64,000 nucleotides of DNA from Acuticoccus yangtzensis (GTDB taxonomy: Bacteria > Pseudomonadota > Alphaproteobacteria > Rhizobiales > Amorphaceae): contig NZ_MJUX01000008.1 of NCBI RefSeq assembly GCF_001927245.1, positions 186,001-250,000 on the forward strand. The letters run 5' to 3'. The translations under genes were made by a program, and so were the position numbers. This document shows, one piece after another, positions 37,539 to 46,892 of the stretch. Positions within the stretch are counted from its first letter, which is position 1. Each line of letters starts with the position of its first letter. The notes below the pieces were generated by a model, which made no database searches, was not told the DNA's origin, and was given only the letters and a program-made list of their open reading frames with translations.

Positions 37539-38783
37539 GTGAGGCTGGCGAACGCGGCGATCCCGGCCGTCTTCAACGAGGCGCTTCCGGGCGGCGACCT
37601 GATGCTCGCCGACATCGTCATCGACGGTGACCGCATCGCCTCGGTCACGCCCGCATCGGGCAGCGTCATCGGCGCGCGGGACTGCGGCGGCGGCATCGTG
37701 GTCCCCGCCTTCGTCGACATGCACACCCATCTCGACAAGGGCCACATCGCCCCGCGCACGGCGAACCCCGACGGCACCTTCGCCGCCGCGCTTGCGGCCA
37801 CCGGCGAGGATCGCCGCGCCTTCTGGACCGCCGAGGACGTGGCGGCGCGGATGGAGTTCGCGCTCTCCACCGCCTACGCCCACGGTACGGCCGCCATCCG
37901 CACCCACATCGACAGCGCGGCGCCGCAGGACCGCATTTCATGGCCGGTCTTCGCCGCCATGAAGGAGCGGTGGGCGGGGCGCATCACGCTGCAGGGGTCC
38001 GCCCTCACCGCGATCGAGCAACTGCCGGACGATCTCGGCCCCCACTTCGACCTCGTGACCGAGCACGGCGGCATCGTCGGCGCGGTGATGCACACCGTCG
38101 CGGGCCGCGAGGCGAAGCTGCGGGCCCTTCTGGAGGAGGCGGAGGCGCGCGGCCTCGACGTCGACCTTCACGTCGACGAGAGCCTGGACCCCGGACGCAA
38201 CGACCTCGCCCTCGTCGCCGCGGAGGCGCTGCGGATCGGCTTCTCCGGCACCATCACCTGCGGCCATTGCTGCACCTTGATGGCGATGGACCACGCCACC
38301 GCGAATCGCACGCTGGATGCCGTGGCCGAGGCGGGGCTCACCATCGTCTCGCTGCCGATGTGCAACATGTATCTTCAGGACCGGCACGCGGGGCGCACAC
38401 CGCGCATCCGCGGCGGCACATTGGTGCATGAAATGCGTGCGCGCGGCATCCCCGTCGCCATCGCGTCCGACAACACGCGCGACCCGTTCTACGCCTATGG
38501 CGACCTCGACATGGCCGAGGTCTGGCGAGAGGCGACGCGCATCCTGCACCTCGACCACCCGGTGGGCGACTGGCCGGCCGCATTCTCCGCCGCGCCCGCG
38601 GCGATCATGGGCCTTGCCGATCGTGACAAGATTGCGCCGGGTGCGGTGGCCGACCTCGTGATTTTTCCGGCGCGACGGTGGGACGAGCTCATGTCACGGC
38701 CCCATATGGACAGGACCATCATCCGCGGCGGGGCAGTGATCGAGGCCACCCTGCCGGACTATCGCGAGCTTGCCGTGCCATGA
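37539..38783 (+). CDS. codA-like: Cytosine deaminase (CodA) family amidohydrolase
   Basis: 414 residues from the GTG at 37539, giving MRLANAAIPAVF; a TTG at 37491 is an in-frame alternative. Metal ligands His62 and His64 (DMHTHLDKGH), HVDES, CGHCCTLMAMD and SDNTRDPFYAYGDLDM with the catalytic-type Asp follow CodA order and spacing. Acts on cytosine, isoguanine, creatinine or N-isopropylammelide in known relatives. Coding between the importer permease and an oxidase makes a ring deamination of the imported compound likely. Confidence 0.9.
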   Translation: MRLANAAIPAVFNEALPGGDLMLADIVIDGDRIASVTPASGSVIGARDCGGGIVVPAFVDMHTHLDKGHIAPRTANPDGTFAAALAATGEDRRAFWTAEDVAARMEFALSTAYAHGTAAIRTHIDSAAPQDRISWPVFAAMKERWAGRITLQGSALTAIEQLPDDLGPHFDLVTEHGGIVGAVMHTVAGREAKLRALLEEAEARGLDVDLHVDESLDPGRNDLALVAAEALRIGFSGTITCGHCCTLMAMDHATANRTLDAVAEAGLTIVSLPMCNMYLQDRHAGRTPRIRGGTLVHEMRARGIPVAIASDNTRDPFYAYGDLDMAEVWREATRILHLDHPVGDWPAAFSAAPAAIMGLADRDKIAPGAVADLVIFPARRWDELMSRPHMDRTIIRGGAVIEATLPDYRELAVP

Positions 38784-40165
38784 ACATCGCCGCGCTGAAG
38801 ACCGACATTGCGGGCGTTCCCATCGAGGAGCATCCGCAGATCGTCCAGCAGAAGAGCCGCGATTTTTACTGGTATTCCCCGGTGCTGAAGCGCCAGCTCG
38901 AGACGGTGAAGGCCGACATCGTGGCGAGCCCGCGCACGCCGGACGAGGCGCATCTCGTCATCGGCGCCTGCTTCAAGAACGACGTTCCGCTCACCGTGCG
39001 CGGCTCGGGCACCGGCAATTACGGCCAGGCGATGCCTCTGTCGGGCGGCCTCGTCCTCGACCTGTCGGCGATGAACCGGGTGATCGAGGTGAAGGCGGGC
39101 ACGGTGGTGGCAGAGGCCGGCGCGATCCTCGCCGACATCGACAAGGCCGCGCGCCCCACCGGTCAGGAGTTGCGGCTCTTCCCGTCGACCTACCATACCG
39201 CCTCGGTGGGCGGGTTCATCGCCGGCGGGTCAGGCGGTGTCGGCTCGGTGCGCTGGGGCGGGCTGCGGGATGTCGGCAACATCGTCTCGGCCAAGATGGT
39301 GGCGATGGACGGCTCCCACCCCACGGTGCTGACCTTGAAGGGGCGCGACCTCAACCGCGTTAGCCACGCCTACGGCACCACCGGAATCATCACCGAGGTG
39401 GAGATGCCGCTGGCCCCGGCCATCGCCTGGATCGACATGATCACCGCCTTCCCGACGCTGGAGGCCGCGGTGCGCCACGGCGAGACGCTGACGGCGGCGG
39501 ACGGCCTCCTTCTGAAGAACGTCGCGGTGATGGACGCGGCCGTCGCCCCCTACCTGCGCCGCCACCGCCCCTACTTGCCGGACGGGTCCGCCTTCGTCGT
39601 CACCATCGCGGCGGCCTTCGCGGCGGACGACGTTGCGGCGCTGGGAGAGGCTTCGGGCGGCGAGGTCACCTTCCGCAGCGACCGCGTGGACATGGCGGCG
39701 GAGCGCCTGCCGCCCGCGTTCGAGCTTTCGTGGAACCACACCACCTTGCGCGCGCTCAGGGTGGACCCGGCGATCACCTATCTCCAGGTCCTCTATCCGC
39801 AGCCGGACATCGCCGGAAAAGTCATGAAGATGGCGCAGCTTCTGGGCGACGAGGCGCCGACGCACCTGGAATTCGTGCGCTTCGACGGGGCGGTCGGCTG
39901 CTTCGGCCTCCCCCTGGTGCGCTACACCGACGAGGCGCGGCTCGACGCCATCGTGAAGCTCCACGAAGACAATGGCTGTCCGATCTTCAACCCGCACCGC
40001 TACACGCTGGAAGAGGGCGGGATGAAGCAGACCGACCCCGTGCAGCTCAATTTCAAGCGGCGGGCGGACCCCAAGGGCCTGCTCAATCCTGGCAAGATGA
40101 TCGCCTGGGACGATCCGGACTTCGACTATGGCCGCCCCTATCTCTTTCCGAGCCTGAGGGCATGA
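38780..40165 (+). CDS. FAD-binding oxidoreductase of the VAO/PCMH family
   Basis: 461 residues from the ATG at 38780 (ATGA overlap). The FAD-binding domain shows VRGSGTGNYGQAMPLSGGLVLDLS and STYHTASVGGFIAGGSGGVGSVRWG; there is no RxxGGH-type His motif for covalent flavin at the first site, so FAD is probably non-covalent. The family oxidises hydroxyacids, lactones and amines. It follows the deaminase and precedes an NAD(P)H oxidoreductase, suggesting an oxidation-deamination route. Confidence 0.9.
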   Translation: MNIAALKTDIAGVPIEEHPQIVQQKSRDFYWYSPVLKRQLETVKADIVASPRTPDEAHLVIGACFKNDVPLTVRGSGTGNYGQAMPLSGGLVLDLSAMNRVIEVKAGTVVAEAGAILADIDKAARPTGQELRLFPSTYHTASVGGFIAGGSGGVGSVRWGGLRDVGNIVSAKMVAMDGSHPTVLTLKGRDLNRVSHAYGTTGIITEVEMPLAPAIAWIDMITAFPTLEAAVRHGETLTAADGLLLKNVAVMDAAVAPYLRRHRPYLPDGSAFVVTIAAAFAADDVAALGEASGGEVTFRSDRVDMAAERLPPAFELSWNHTTLRALRVDPAITYLQVLYPQPDIAGKVMKMAQLLGDEAPTHLEFVRFDGAVGCFGLPLVRYTDEARLDAIVKLHEDNGCPIFNPHRYTLEEGGMKQTDPVQLNFKRRADPKGLLNPGKMIAWDDPDFDYGRPYLFPSLRA

Positions 40166-40758
40166 GCCGCGTCCTCATCGTCCTGTGCCACCCGAATCCC
40201 GAGAGCCTGACCCACCACCTCGCAGCCAAAAGCCGCGCGGCGCTGGAGGCGGCGGGCCACGAGGTGCGTGTGGTCGACCTCTATGCGGACGGGTTCGACC
40301 CGGTGATGAGCCGCGAGGAGCGGGCCGGCTACCACGCTCCGGGGGACAACGAGATCCCGGTGGCTGAGCATCTGGCACATCTGCGGTGGTGCGAGGGCGT
40401 GCTGTTCCACTACCCCACCTGGTGGTTCGGCCTGCCGGCGATGCTGAAGGGCTGGCTCGACCGCGTTCTCGTCCCGCACGCGACGTTCGAGATGCCGACC
40501 GAGTCGAAACCGATGCAGGGCGGGCGCGGTCTCGGCCACATCCGCCGGGTCGCGGTGGTGACGACGGCGGGCGCGCCGCTCGTCTATTCCAAGCTCATCG
40601 GCGAGCCGGGGCGGCGCACCTTGCTGCGCGGCTTCCGGGCGCTGTGCCACCCGCGCTGCCGCACGAGCTACGACGCGCTGCACCGGATCGACACGGCGAC
40701 GCCGGAACGCCGCGCCGCCTTCGCCGCCCGCATCGCCCGCCGCGCGGCGCAGTTCTGA
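40162..40758 (+). CDS. NAD(P)H dehydrogenase (quinone), flavodoxin-like fold (NQO1/KefF type)
   Basis: 198 residues, ATGA overlap with the oxidase gene. Begins LIVLCHPNPESLTHHLA, with DLYADGFDPVMS and YPTWWFGLPAMLKGWLDRVL, diagnostic for the Flavodoxin_2 family that binds FMN/FAD and reduces quinones by two electrons. It may recycle electrons or remove a quinonoid product of the preceding flavin oxidase. Last gene of the block E + strand operon. Confidence 0.92.
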   Translation: MSRVLIVLCHPNPESLTHHLAAKSRAALEAAGHEVRVVDLYADGFDPVMSREERAGYHAPGDNEIPVAEHLAHLRWCEGVLFHYPTWWFGLPAMLKGWLDRVLVPHATFEMPTESKPMQGGRGLGHIRRVAVVTTAGAPLVYSKLIGEPGRRTLLRGFRALCHPRCRTSYDALHRIDTATPERRAAFAARIARRAAQF

Positions 40759-40946
40759 CACCCCTATCCCTCTCAAGGCGTGCGGTGGCGAACCGGGGGA
40801 ACGCCATTGCGGGCGCCGGCGACGGGAACACGCGCGCGGCGTCTCTCGCGGCCGCCGCCGCTTGCAGTCCCGGCGGATGCGACGTAAGGCACCAGGGATG
40901 CACAACCTGCCCGCTCCGGCAGCACGCAGCGTATCCGGGGGGCACC

Positions 40947-41438
40947 ATGCCGTTCGACCTTGCCAAATCCGCCACGCATCGTCTGGCCCGTGCGGCCAAG
41001 GCGCAGAGGGCGCGCTCCGGCGCGCATCTGACGGCGATCGGGCTATATCCCGGCCAGGAACACGTCCTGAAGGCGCTCTCCACCGGCGAGGCGAAGACGA
41101 TGTCCGCGCTCGCGGCGGAGCTCGGCGTTCAGCCGCCGACCGTCACGAAGATGGTCACGCGCCTCGCCGCTGGAGGTTTCGTCCTGCGCCAGACGTCGGA
41201 GGTGGACGGCCGCCTTGCCCGTGTCTCGTTGACGGAAACCGGCCGCGCCCTCCTCGGTGATATCGACAAACTTTATAAACGGGTCGAAAAAGAAGCGTTG
41301 GCGGGATTCGACGACAAGGACCGCAAGCGCATCCGCAAGCTCTTGAAGAAAATGGAAAAGAATTTGCTTGCTGCTCAAGGAATTGACCTCCCCGAGGAGC
41401 CGGACGATCTTCTCGACATCGAGGAAGCGGCGGAGTAG
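40947..41438 (+). CDS. MarR family transcriptional regulator
   Basis: 163 residues from the ATG at 40947, preceded by a G-run. Winged HTH region TMSALAAELGVQPPTVTKMVTRLAAGGFV followed by the wing with DGRLARVSLTETG. The C-terminal ~25 residues are acidic (PEEPDDLLDIEEAAE). The next gene starts directly after its stop, so it is co-transcribed with the EamA transporter and may regulate it. Confidence 0.92.
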   Translation: MPFDLAKSATHRLARAAKAQRARSGAHLTAIGLYPGQEHVLKALSTGEAKTMSALAAELGVQPPTVTKMVTRLAAGGFVLRQTSEVDGRLARVSLTETGRALLGDIDKLYKRVEKEALAGFDDKDRKRIRKLLKKMEKNLLAAQGIDLPEEPDDLLDIEEAAE

Positions 41439-42353
41439 GTGCCGCTCCCCCCTGCTTCGACGGAGGCCGGCGCCAACCTGCGCGGCATCGCCCTCATGGT
41501 GCTGGCGGTGTCGCTGTTCGCCTGCCTCGACACCTCCGCCAAATGGCTCGGCGCGACGATGCCGTCGATCGAGATCGCGTGGCTGCGCTATTTCTTCCAC
41601 GTCCTGCTGTTGTGCCTCTTCCTCAGGGTCTGGCGCGACCTCAGCCCGTTCAAGACCAGGCACCCGTGGATGCAGATCATCCGCGGCGTCACCTTGCTCC
41701 TCTCGACCTGCTTCAACTTCTGGGCGCTGAAATATCTGCAGCTCGCGGAGACCAGTGCGATCATGTTCGCCGCGCCCCTGATGGTCACCGCACTCGCCGG
41801 GCCGCTGTTGGGCGAGCAGGTGGGGATGCGGCGGTGGATCGCCGTCGGTGTCGGGTTCGTCGGCGTGCTCGTCGTGCTGCGTCCGGGCACGGGGGCGATG
41901 CACTGGGCGGCGATCCTGTCGCTGTGCGGCATGGTCAACTATTCGTTCTACATCGTCCTCACCCGGCGCATGCACAGGACCGAGAACTCGCTCAGCCTGC
42001 TGATGCTGTCGGCTCTGGTGGGCGTCGTGGTCCTCTCCCCCGCCGCACCCGGCGCGCTGATGAGGCTCGAGGGCTGGCAATGGCTGATCGCCATCCTGCT
42101 CGGCTTCTTCGGCGCGGTGGGTCACTATGCGCTGACCGTCGCCCACCGGATCGCCAACGCATCGACGCTGGCGCCCTTCGTCTACGCTCAGATGGTGTGG
42201 ATGATCCTGCTCGGCTACTTCATCTTCCATCAGGTGCCGGACTTGTGGACCTTCGTCGGCACCGCGATCATCGCCAGCGCCGGCCTTTACATCCTGCACC
42301 GCGAGCGCGTGCGCGGGCAGGTGATCGCCCAAGGCGAAACGCCCACCCCCTGA
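41439..42353 (+). CDS. EamA/DMT superfamily transporter
   Basis: 304 residues with a GTG start at 41439, the first base after the MarR stop. About ten hydrophobic segments in two EamA halves; LFACLDTSAKWLG in the first helix and AETSAIMFAAPLMVTALAGPLLGE are typical. Inner-membrane exporter or importer of a metabolite, substrate unknown. Confidence 0.92.
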   Translation: MPLPPASTEAGANLRGIALMVLAVSLFACLDTSAKWLGATMPSIEIAWLRYFFHVLLLCLFLRVWRDLSPFKTRHPWMQIIRGVTLLLSTCFNFWALKYLQLAETSAIMFAAPLMVTALAGPLLGEQVGMRRWIAVGVGFVGVLVVLRPGTGAMHWAAILSLCGMVNYSFYIVLTRRMHRTENSLSLLMLSALVGVVVLSPAAPGALMRLEGWQWLIAILLGFFGAVGHYALTVAHRIANASTLAPFVYAQMVWMILLGYFIFHQVPDLWTFVGTAIIASAGLYILHRERVRGQVIAQGETPTP

Positions 42354-42436
42354 GGAAAGACAGCGCACGATCGGCGAAGGCGGACGGTGACGCGCGCCCG
42401 GCTTCGCATTAAGAAGGCGGCCCGGAGGATACACCC

Positions 42437-43618
42437 ATGCTCATGACTACGCCCGGCTTCGACCGGATCGGCGAGGAGAACGCCTTTGCGGTCCTCGCCA
42501 AGGCCAATGCCCTCGCCGCGCAGGGACGCGATATCATCAACCTCGGCATCGGCCAGCCGGACTTTCCGACGCCGGACCACATCGTCGAAGCGGCGGTGAA
42601 GGCGCTGCGGGACGGCCACCACGGCTACACCGCGGCCAACGGCATCCCGCCGCTGCGCGAGGCGATCGCCGCGGACATGACGATGCGCACCGGGGTGGAG
42701 ACGAACCCCGACAACATCCTCGTCGTGCCGGGCGGCAAGGTGACGATGTACCTCGCCATCCTCCTGTTCGGTGAGCCGGGGGCGGAGATCATCTATCCCG
42801 ATCCGGGCTTCCCGATCTATCGCTCGATGATCGAATATACCGGCGCGACGCCGGTGCCGCTGCCGATCAAGGAAGAGAACGGCTTCGCCTTCTCGCCGGA
42901 CGACGTGGAGGCGCTGATCACCGACAAGACGCGCCTCGTCATCATCAACTCGCCCGCGAACCCGACCGGCGGCGTGACCCCGCCGGAGGACGTCAAACGC
43001 CTCGTCGACATCCTGATGAAGCACCCGAACGTGGCGGTGATGTCGGACGAGATCTACGGCCGCATGACCTATGACGGGCTGCCGCACGTCTCGCTCGGCT
43101 CCTTCCCCGAGCTGCGCGACCGGCTGATCCTCCTCGACGGCTTCTCGAAGACCTATGCGATGACGGGCTGGCGGCTCGGCTGGTCGCTGTGGCCGACGCC
43201 GCTCTACGACAAGTGCCGCAAGCTCGCCGTCAACGCCTGGTCGTGCGTGAACGCGCCGGCGCAATATGCGGGCATCGCCGCGCTGACCGGCCCGCAGGAC
43301 GCGGTGACGGCGATGGTGGAGGCGTTCGACGACCGCCGCAAAGCCGTGGTGGAGGCGCTGAACGGTCTGCCGGGGATCACCTGCGCGACGCCGAAGGGCG
43401 CCTTCTACGCCTTCCCGAACATCACCGCGACCGGGTGGAAGGCGAAGGCGCTGGCCGACGCGCTGCTGACCGAAAGCGGCGTGGCGCTGATCGGCGGGCC
43501 GGACTTCGGCACGTTGGGCGAAGGCTATGTGCGGGTCTCCTACGCGGCAGCCAAGGACCGGATCCTCGAAGCCATGGGCCGGATGGGTGAGTTCCTGGAG
43601 AAGCGCGCCGCCGCCTGA
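42437..43618 (+). CDS. Pyridoxal-phosphate aminotransferase class I (aspartate/aromatic type)
   Basis: 393 residues with CGGAGGAT upstream. Lys238 in GFSKTYAMTGWRLGW forms the PLP Schiff base; INLGIGQPDFPTP, NSPANPTGG, DEIYGRM and the C-terminal VRVSYAA (substrate Arg) are present. Transfers amino groups between amino acids and 2-oxo acids. It could feed amino groups released by neighbouring catabolic genes into the general pool. Confidence 0.93.
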   Translation: MLMTTPGFDRIGEENAFAVLAKANALAAQGRDIINLGIGQPDFPTPDHIVEAAVKALRDGHHGYTAANGIPPLREAIAADMTMRTGVETNPDNILVVPGGKVTMYLAILLFGEPGAEIIYPDPGFPIYRSMIEYTGATPVPLPIKEENGFAFSPDDVEALITDKTRLVIINSPANPTGGVTPPEDVKRLVDILMKHPNVAVMSDEIYGRMTYDGLPHVSLGSFPELRDRLILLDGFSKTYAMTGWRLGWSLWPTPLYDKCRKLAVNAWSCVNAPAQYAGIAALTGPQDAVTAMVEAFDDRRKAVVEALNGLPGITCATPKGAFYAFPNITATGWKAKALADALLTESGVALIGGPDFGTLGEGYVRVSYAAAKDRILEAMGRMGEFLEKRAAA

Positions 43619-43788
43619 GGCCCGGGCGCGGGGGCTATCGCCGCAACCTATCGCTGCGCCCGCCGGGCGCGGCATCGCCTTGACCGCAGCCTGGCACCGT
43701 CTGACGATCTCCCTGACCGGTCGCATCATCGCGACCGGCAACAACAAGGCCCGGCGCCTTCTGCGCACGGGCCACAGGGAGGATTGCG

Positions 43789-44805
43789 ATGAAGCGCATC
43801 CTGGCATTGGCCGGGGCGATGGCGTTCGCCGCGCCAGCCGCCGCCGACATGAACGTGAAGGAAATCGGCAGCTTCCACATCGGCGGCGAAGTGGTGGAGC
43901 TGTCCGGCCTCGACAAACAGATGATCAGCTTCACCAAAGGCATGAAGCCGATCGAGCTGGACCCCAACGGCAACTTCAATGTCGGTCAAATGTACGTGCA
44001 GTACATCAAGCTGGCCGAGCCCAAAGGGCTGCCGATCCTGATGTGGCACGGAGGCGGCCTCACCGGTGTCACCTGGGAGACGAAGCCAGACGGTGAACCC
44101 GGCTGGCAGCAATATTTCCTGGAGGCCGGCCACGACGTCTACCTGTCCGACGCTGTGGAGCGCGGCCGCTCCTCCTGGGCGCGCTATCCCGAAATCTACG
44201 ACGGGCCGCCCATCTTCCGCACCATGAAAGAGGGCTGGTACCTTTTCCGCATCGGCCCGCAGGAGGGCTGGAACATCGACCCCGCCAAGCGGCAGGCGAT
44301 GGACGGCACGCAGTTCCCGCTGGAGGCCTACAACCAGTTCACCAAACAGTCCGTGCCGCGCTGGGTGTCGAACGACGCGCGCACGCAGGCGGCCTATGAC
44401 GAACTGGTGGAGCGGGTGTGCCCCTGCATCATCATCGTCCACAGCCAGGGCGGCAATTTCGGCTACAACGCCGCGCTCGCCAATCCGGACCTCGTGAAAG
44501 GTCTGATCGCGATCGAGCCGTCCGGCGCGCCGAATCCCGAGCAGGCGGACGCGGCCGCCGTCGCAGGCGTTCCGCACCTGATCGTGTGGGGCGACTATAT
44601 GGACATGGCGCCCTGGCCGACCTTCCAGGCGGCCAGCCGCACCTGGGCCGACGCCATCGACGAGGCCGGCGGGTCCGTCACCTGGATGCCGCTGCCGGAG
44701 GAAGGCCTCACCGGCAACAGCCACATGCTGATGATGGACAAGAATTCCGACGACGTGGCCGCGCTGATCGAAGCGTGGATCGAGGAGAACGTCAGCGCCG
44801 AGTAA
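43789..44805 (+). CDS. Secreted alpha/beta hydrolase, esterase 713-like
   Basis: 338 residues with signal peptide MKRILALAGAMAFAAPAAA. Oxyanion-hole strand LMWHGGGLTGVTWETKPDGEPGW and nucleophile elbow VHSQGGNF with Ser219; the last part has a His in GNSHMLMMDK. The WETxPDGxxGW and DxxxRGRS segments resemble Alcaligenes esterase 713 (PDB 1QLW), except that the paired Cys of that enzyme are Gly here. Natural substrate of the family is unknown. Strong ribosome site GGGAGGAT. Confidence 0.85.
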   Translation: MKRILALAGAMAFAAPAAADMNVKEIGSFHIGGEVVELSGLDKQMISFTKGMKPIELDPNGNFNVGQMYVQYIKLAEPKGLPILMWHGGGLTGVTWETKPDGEPGWQQYFLEAGHDVYLSDAVERGRSSWARYPEIYDGPPIFRTMKEGWYLFRIGPQEGWNIDPAKRQAMDGTQFPLEAYNQFTKQSVPRWVSNDARTQAAYDELVERVCPCIIIVHSQGGNFGYNAALANPDLVKGLIAIEPSGAPNPEQADAAAVAGVPHLIVWGDYMDMAPWPTFQAASRTWADAIDEAGGSVTWMPLPEEGLTGNSHMLMMDKNSDDVAALIEAWIEENVSAE

Positions 44806-44811
44806 GGCTCG

Positions 44812-44846
44812 CGGGCGCCAGGCTCACACGGTGAGGCTGGCGCCCG
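44812..44846. terminator. Hairpin shared by convergent esterase and ubiG genes
   Basis: CGGGCGCCAG (44812-44821) pairs with CTGGCGCCCG (44837-44846); inside it CTCAC and GTGAG pair around a 3-nt loop, separated by one G-G mismatch. It covers the last codons of ubiG. No clear T-run, so strength is uncertain, but two stacked perfect stems between convergent genes are suggestive. Confidence 0.5.
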
Positions 44847-45573
44847 TCGGTTTGACCGCCTGGATCATGTAGTTGACGTCGGTGTCGTGGCCGAGCGCCC
44901 ACTCGTCGCGGATCGGGTTGAAGACGACGCCGGTAGGCTGGCGCGCGGTGAGGCCGTTGGCGGTGAAGGCGCGCTCCAGCTCCGCCGGCTTCACCAGCTT
45001 GGAGAATTGGTGCGTGCCGCGCGGCAACCAGCGCAGCACATATTCGGCGCCGACGATGGCGAGCGCGAAGGCCTTCGGCGTCCGATTGATGGTGGCGAAG
45101 ACGGTGAAGCCGCCGGGCCGCACCATGGCGGCGCAGGCGGCGACGAAGGCCGGCACATCCGCCACATGCTCGACGATTTCCATGGCGAGGACAGCGTCGA
45201 AGGTCTCGCCCGCGGCGACCATGTCCTCGGCGGTGGTGTTGCGGTAGTCGACGTCGACGCCCGACATGTCCGCATGGCGCTTCGCCACTTCGATGTTGGT
45301 GGCGGCGGCGTCGATGCCCACCACGTCGGCCCCCATTCGGGCGAGCGGTTCGGACAACAGCCCCCCGCCGCAGCCGATGTCGGCGATGCGCAGGCCCTCC
45401 AGCGGCGCCTCCAGCTTCGGATCGCGGTCGAAATGGCGGCACAGGGTCTGGCGCAGATAGGTCAGCCGAACGGGGTTGAACTTGTGCAGCGGCTTCATTT
45501 TGCCGTCCGGATTCCACCACTCGGCGGCAAGGCGGTCGAACTTGTCGACTTCGGCGGCATCGATGGTGGACAT
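44824..45573 (-). CDS. ubiG: Ubiquinone biosynthesis O-methyltransferase UbiG
   Basis: 249 residues from the ATG at 45573. [21 protein letters not shown] and the SAM-binding [20 protein letters not shown] are diagnostic, as are the HVADVPAF and GTHQFSK segments. Methylates both phenolic hydroxyls in ubiquinone synthesis at the inner membrane. Divergent from lysC over 80 bp, the conserved layout in Hyphomicrobiales. Confidence 0.97.
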   Translation of the reverse strand: MSTIDAAEVDKFDRLAAEWWNPDGKMKPLHKFNPVRLTYLRQTLCRHFDRDPKLEAPLEGLRIADIGCGGGLLSEPLARMGADVVGIDAAATNIEVAKRHADMSGVDVDYRNTTAEDMVAAGETFDAVLAMEIVEHVADVPAFVAACAAMVRPGGFTVFATINRTPKAFALAIVGAEYVLRWLPRGTHQFSKLVKPAELERAFTANGLTARQPTGVVFNPIRDEWALGHDTDVNYMIQAVKPTGASLTV

Positions 45574-45653
45574 GACAAACCGTTGTTGTTCGTGACTGAC
45601 CCTGCTAGCTAGCGGCTCCACCATTATTCGCAACATCCAAACGCCAAAGTCCG

Positions 45654-46892
45654 ATGGCCCGCATCGTTATGAAATTCGGCGGCACCTCCGTCGCCGACCT
45701 CGACCGCATCCGCAACGTCGCCCGTCACGTCGAGCGTGAGATCAAACAGGGCAACGAGGTGGCCGTGGTCGTCTCGGCGATGGCGGGCGAGACCAACCGT
45801 CTCGTCGCCCTCTGCCGCGACGCCTCACCGCTCCACGACGCCCGCGAATATGACGCAGTCGTCTCCTCCGGGGAGAACGTCACCTCGGGACTGCTCGCGA
45901 TCGTCCTGCAGTCGATGGGGATCGACGCCCGCTCCTGGCAGGGCTGGCAGATCAAGACCCGGACGGACGATTCCCACGGCGCCGCGCGCGTCGCCGCGAT
46001 CGACACCGACGTTCTAGGCGAGCGTCTCGCCCAGGGTCAGGTCGCGGTGATCGCCGGGTTCCAGGGCATCTCGTCGATGAACCGCATCACCACGCTGGGG
46101 CGCGGCGGGTCCGACACGACCGCCGTCGCCATGGCCGCCGCGCTGAAGGCGGACCGCTGTGATATCTATACGGACGTCGACGGCGTCTACACGACCGATC
46201 CGCGGATCGTGAAGACGGCGCGCCGCCTGCCGCGCGTCTCCCACGAGGAGATGCTGGAGATGGCCTCGCAGGGAGCCAAGGTGCTGCACGTGCGCTCCGT
46301 GGAGCTTGCCATGGTGCACGAGGTTCCGGTCCTCGTGTGCTCCTCGTTCGCCGACCCGTCGCTGCCGCCCGAAGGCACGCTCATCACCCCCGAGATGGAC
46401 GATATGGAACAGGAAAACGTCACCTCGATCGCCTACGCCAAGGACGAGGCGCAGATCACCTTGCGCGACGTTCCGGATTCGCCGGGTGTCGCCTACAAGG
46501 TGTTCGGCCCGCTCGCCCAAAACGGCATCAACGTCGACATGATCGTACAGAACATTTCCGACGACGGGTCCACCACCGACATCACCTTCACGCTGCCCGA
46601 AGCCGACTATGACCGGGCCATGAAGCTGCTCGAAGACCGCTCCGCCGATCTCGGCTATGCCAAGGTTCTGGGCAACAAGGACGTGGTGAAGGTGTCTGTG
46701 ATCGGCATCGGCATGCGCAGTCACGCGGGTGTCGCGGCGACCGCCTTCAAGGCGCTGGCGGAGCGGCAGATCAACATCCATGCGATCACCACGTCGGAGA
46801 TCAAGATCTCGGTCCTGATCGATTCGGCCTATACCGAGCTCGCGGTGCGCACGCTGCACGCCGTCTACGGGCTGGACAAAGCCGCCGCCTGA
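45654..46892 (+). CDS. lysC: Aspartate kinase
   Basis: 412 residues. Kinase domain with [11 protein letters not shown] at the N-terminus, [32 protein letters not shown], followed by two ACT domains (about residues 265-410) that give feedback control by lysine/threonine. First step of the aspartate family amino acid pathway and diaminopimelate synthesis. Length is standard for the single-chain alphaproteobacterial enzyme. Confidence 0.97.
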   Translation: MARIVMKFGGTSVADLDRIRNVARHVEREIKQGNEVAVVVSAMAGETNRLVALCRDASPLHDAREYDAVVSSGENVTSGLLAIVLQSMGIDARSWQGWQIKTRTDDSHGAARVAAIDTDVLGERLAQGQVAVIAGFQGISSMNRITTLGRGGSDTTAVAMAAALKADRCDIYTDVDGVYTTDPRIVKTARRLPRVSHEEMLEMASQGAKVLHVRSVELAMVHEVPVLVCSSFADPSLPPEGTLITPEMDDMEQENVTSIAYAKDEAQITLRDVPDSPGVAYKVFGPLAQNGINVDMIVQNISDDGSTTDITFTLPEADYDRAMKLLEDRSADLGYAKVLGNKDVVKVSVIGIGMRSHAGVAATAFKALAERQINIHAITTSEIKISVLIDSAYTELAVRTLHAVYGLDKAAA

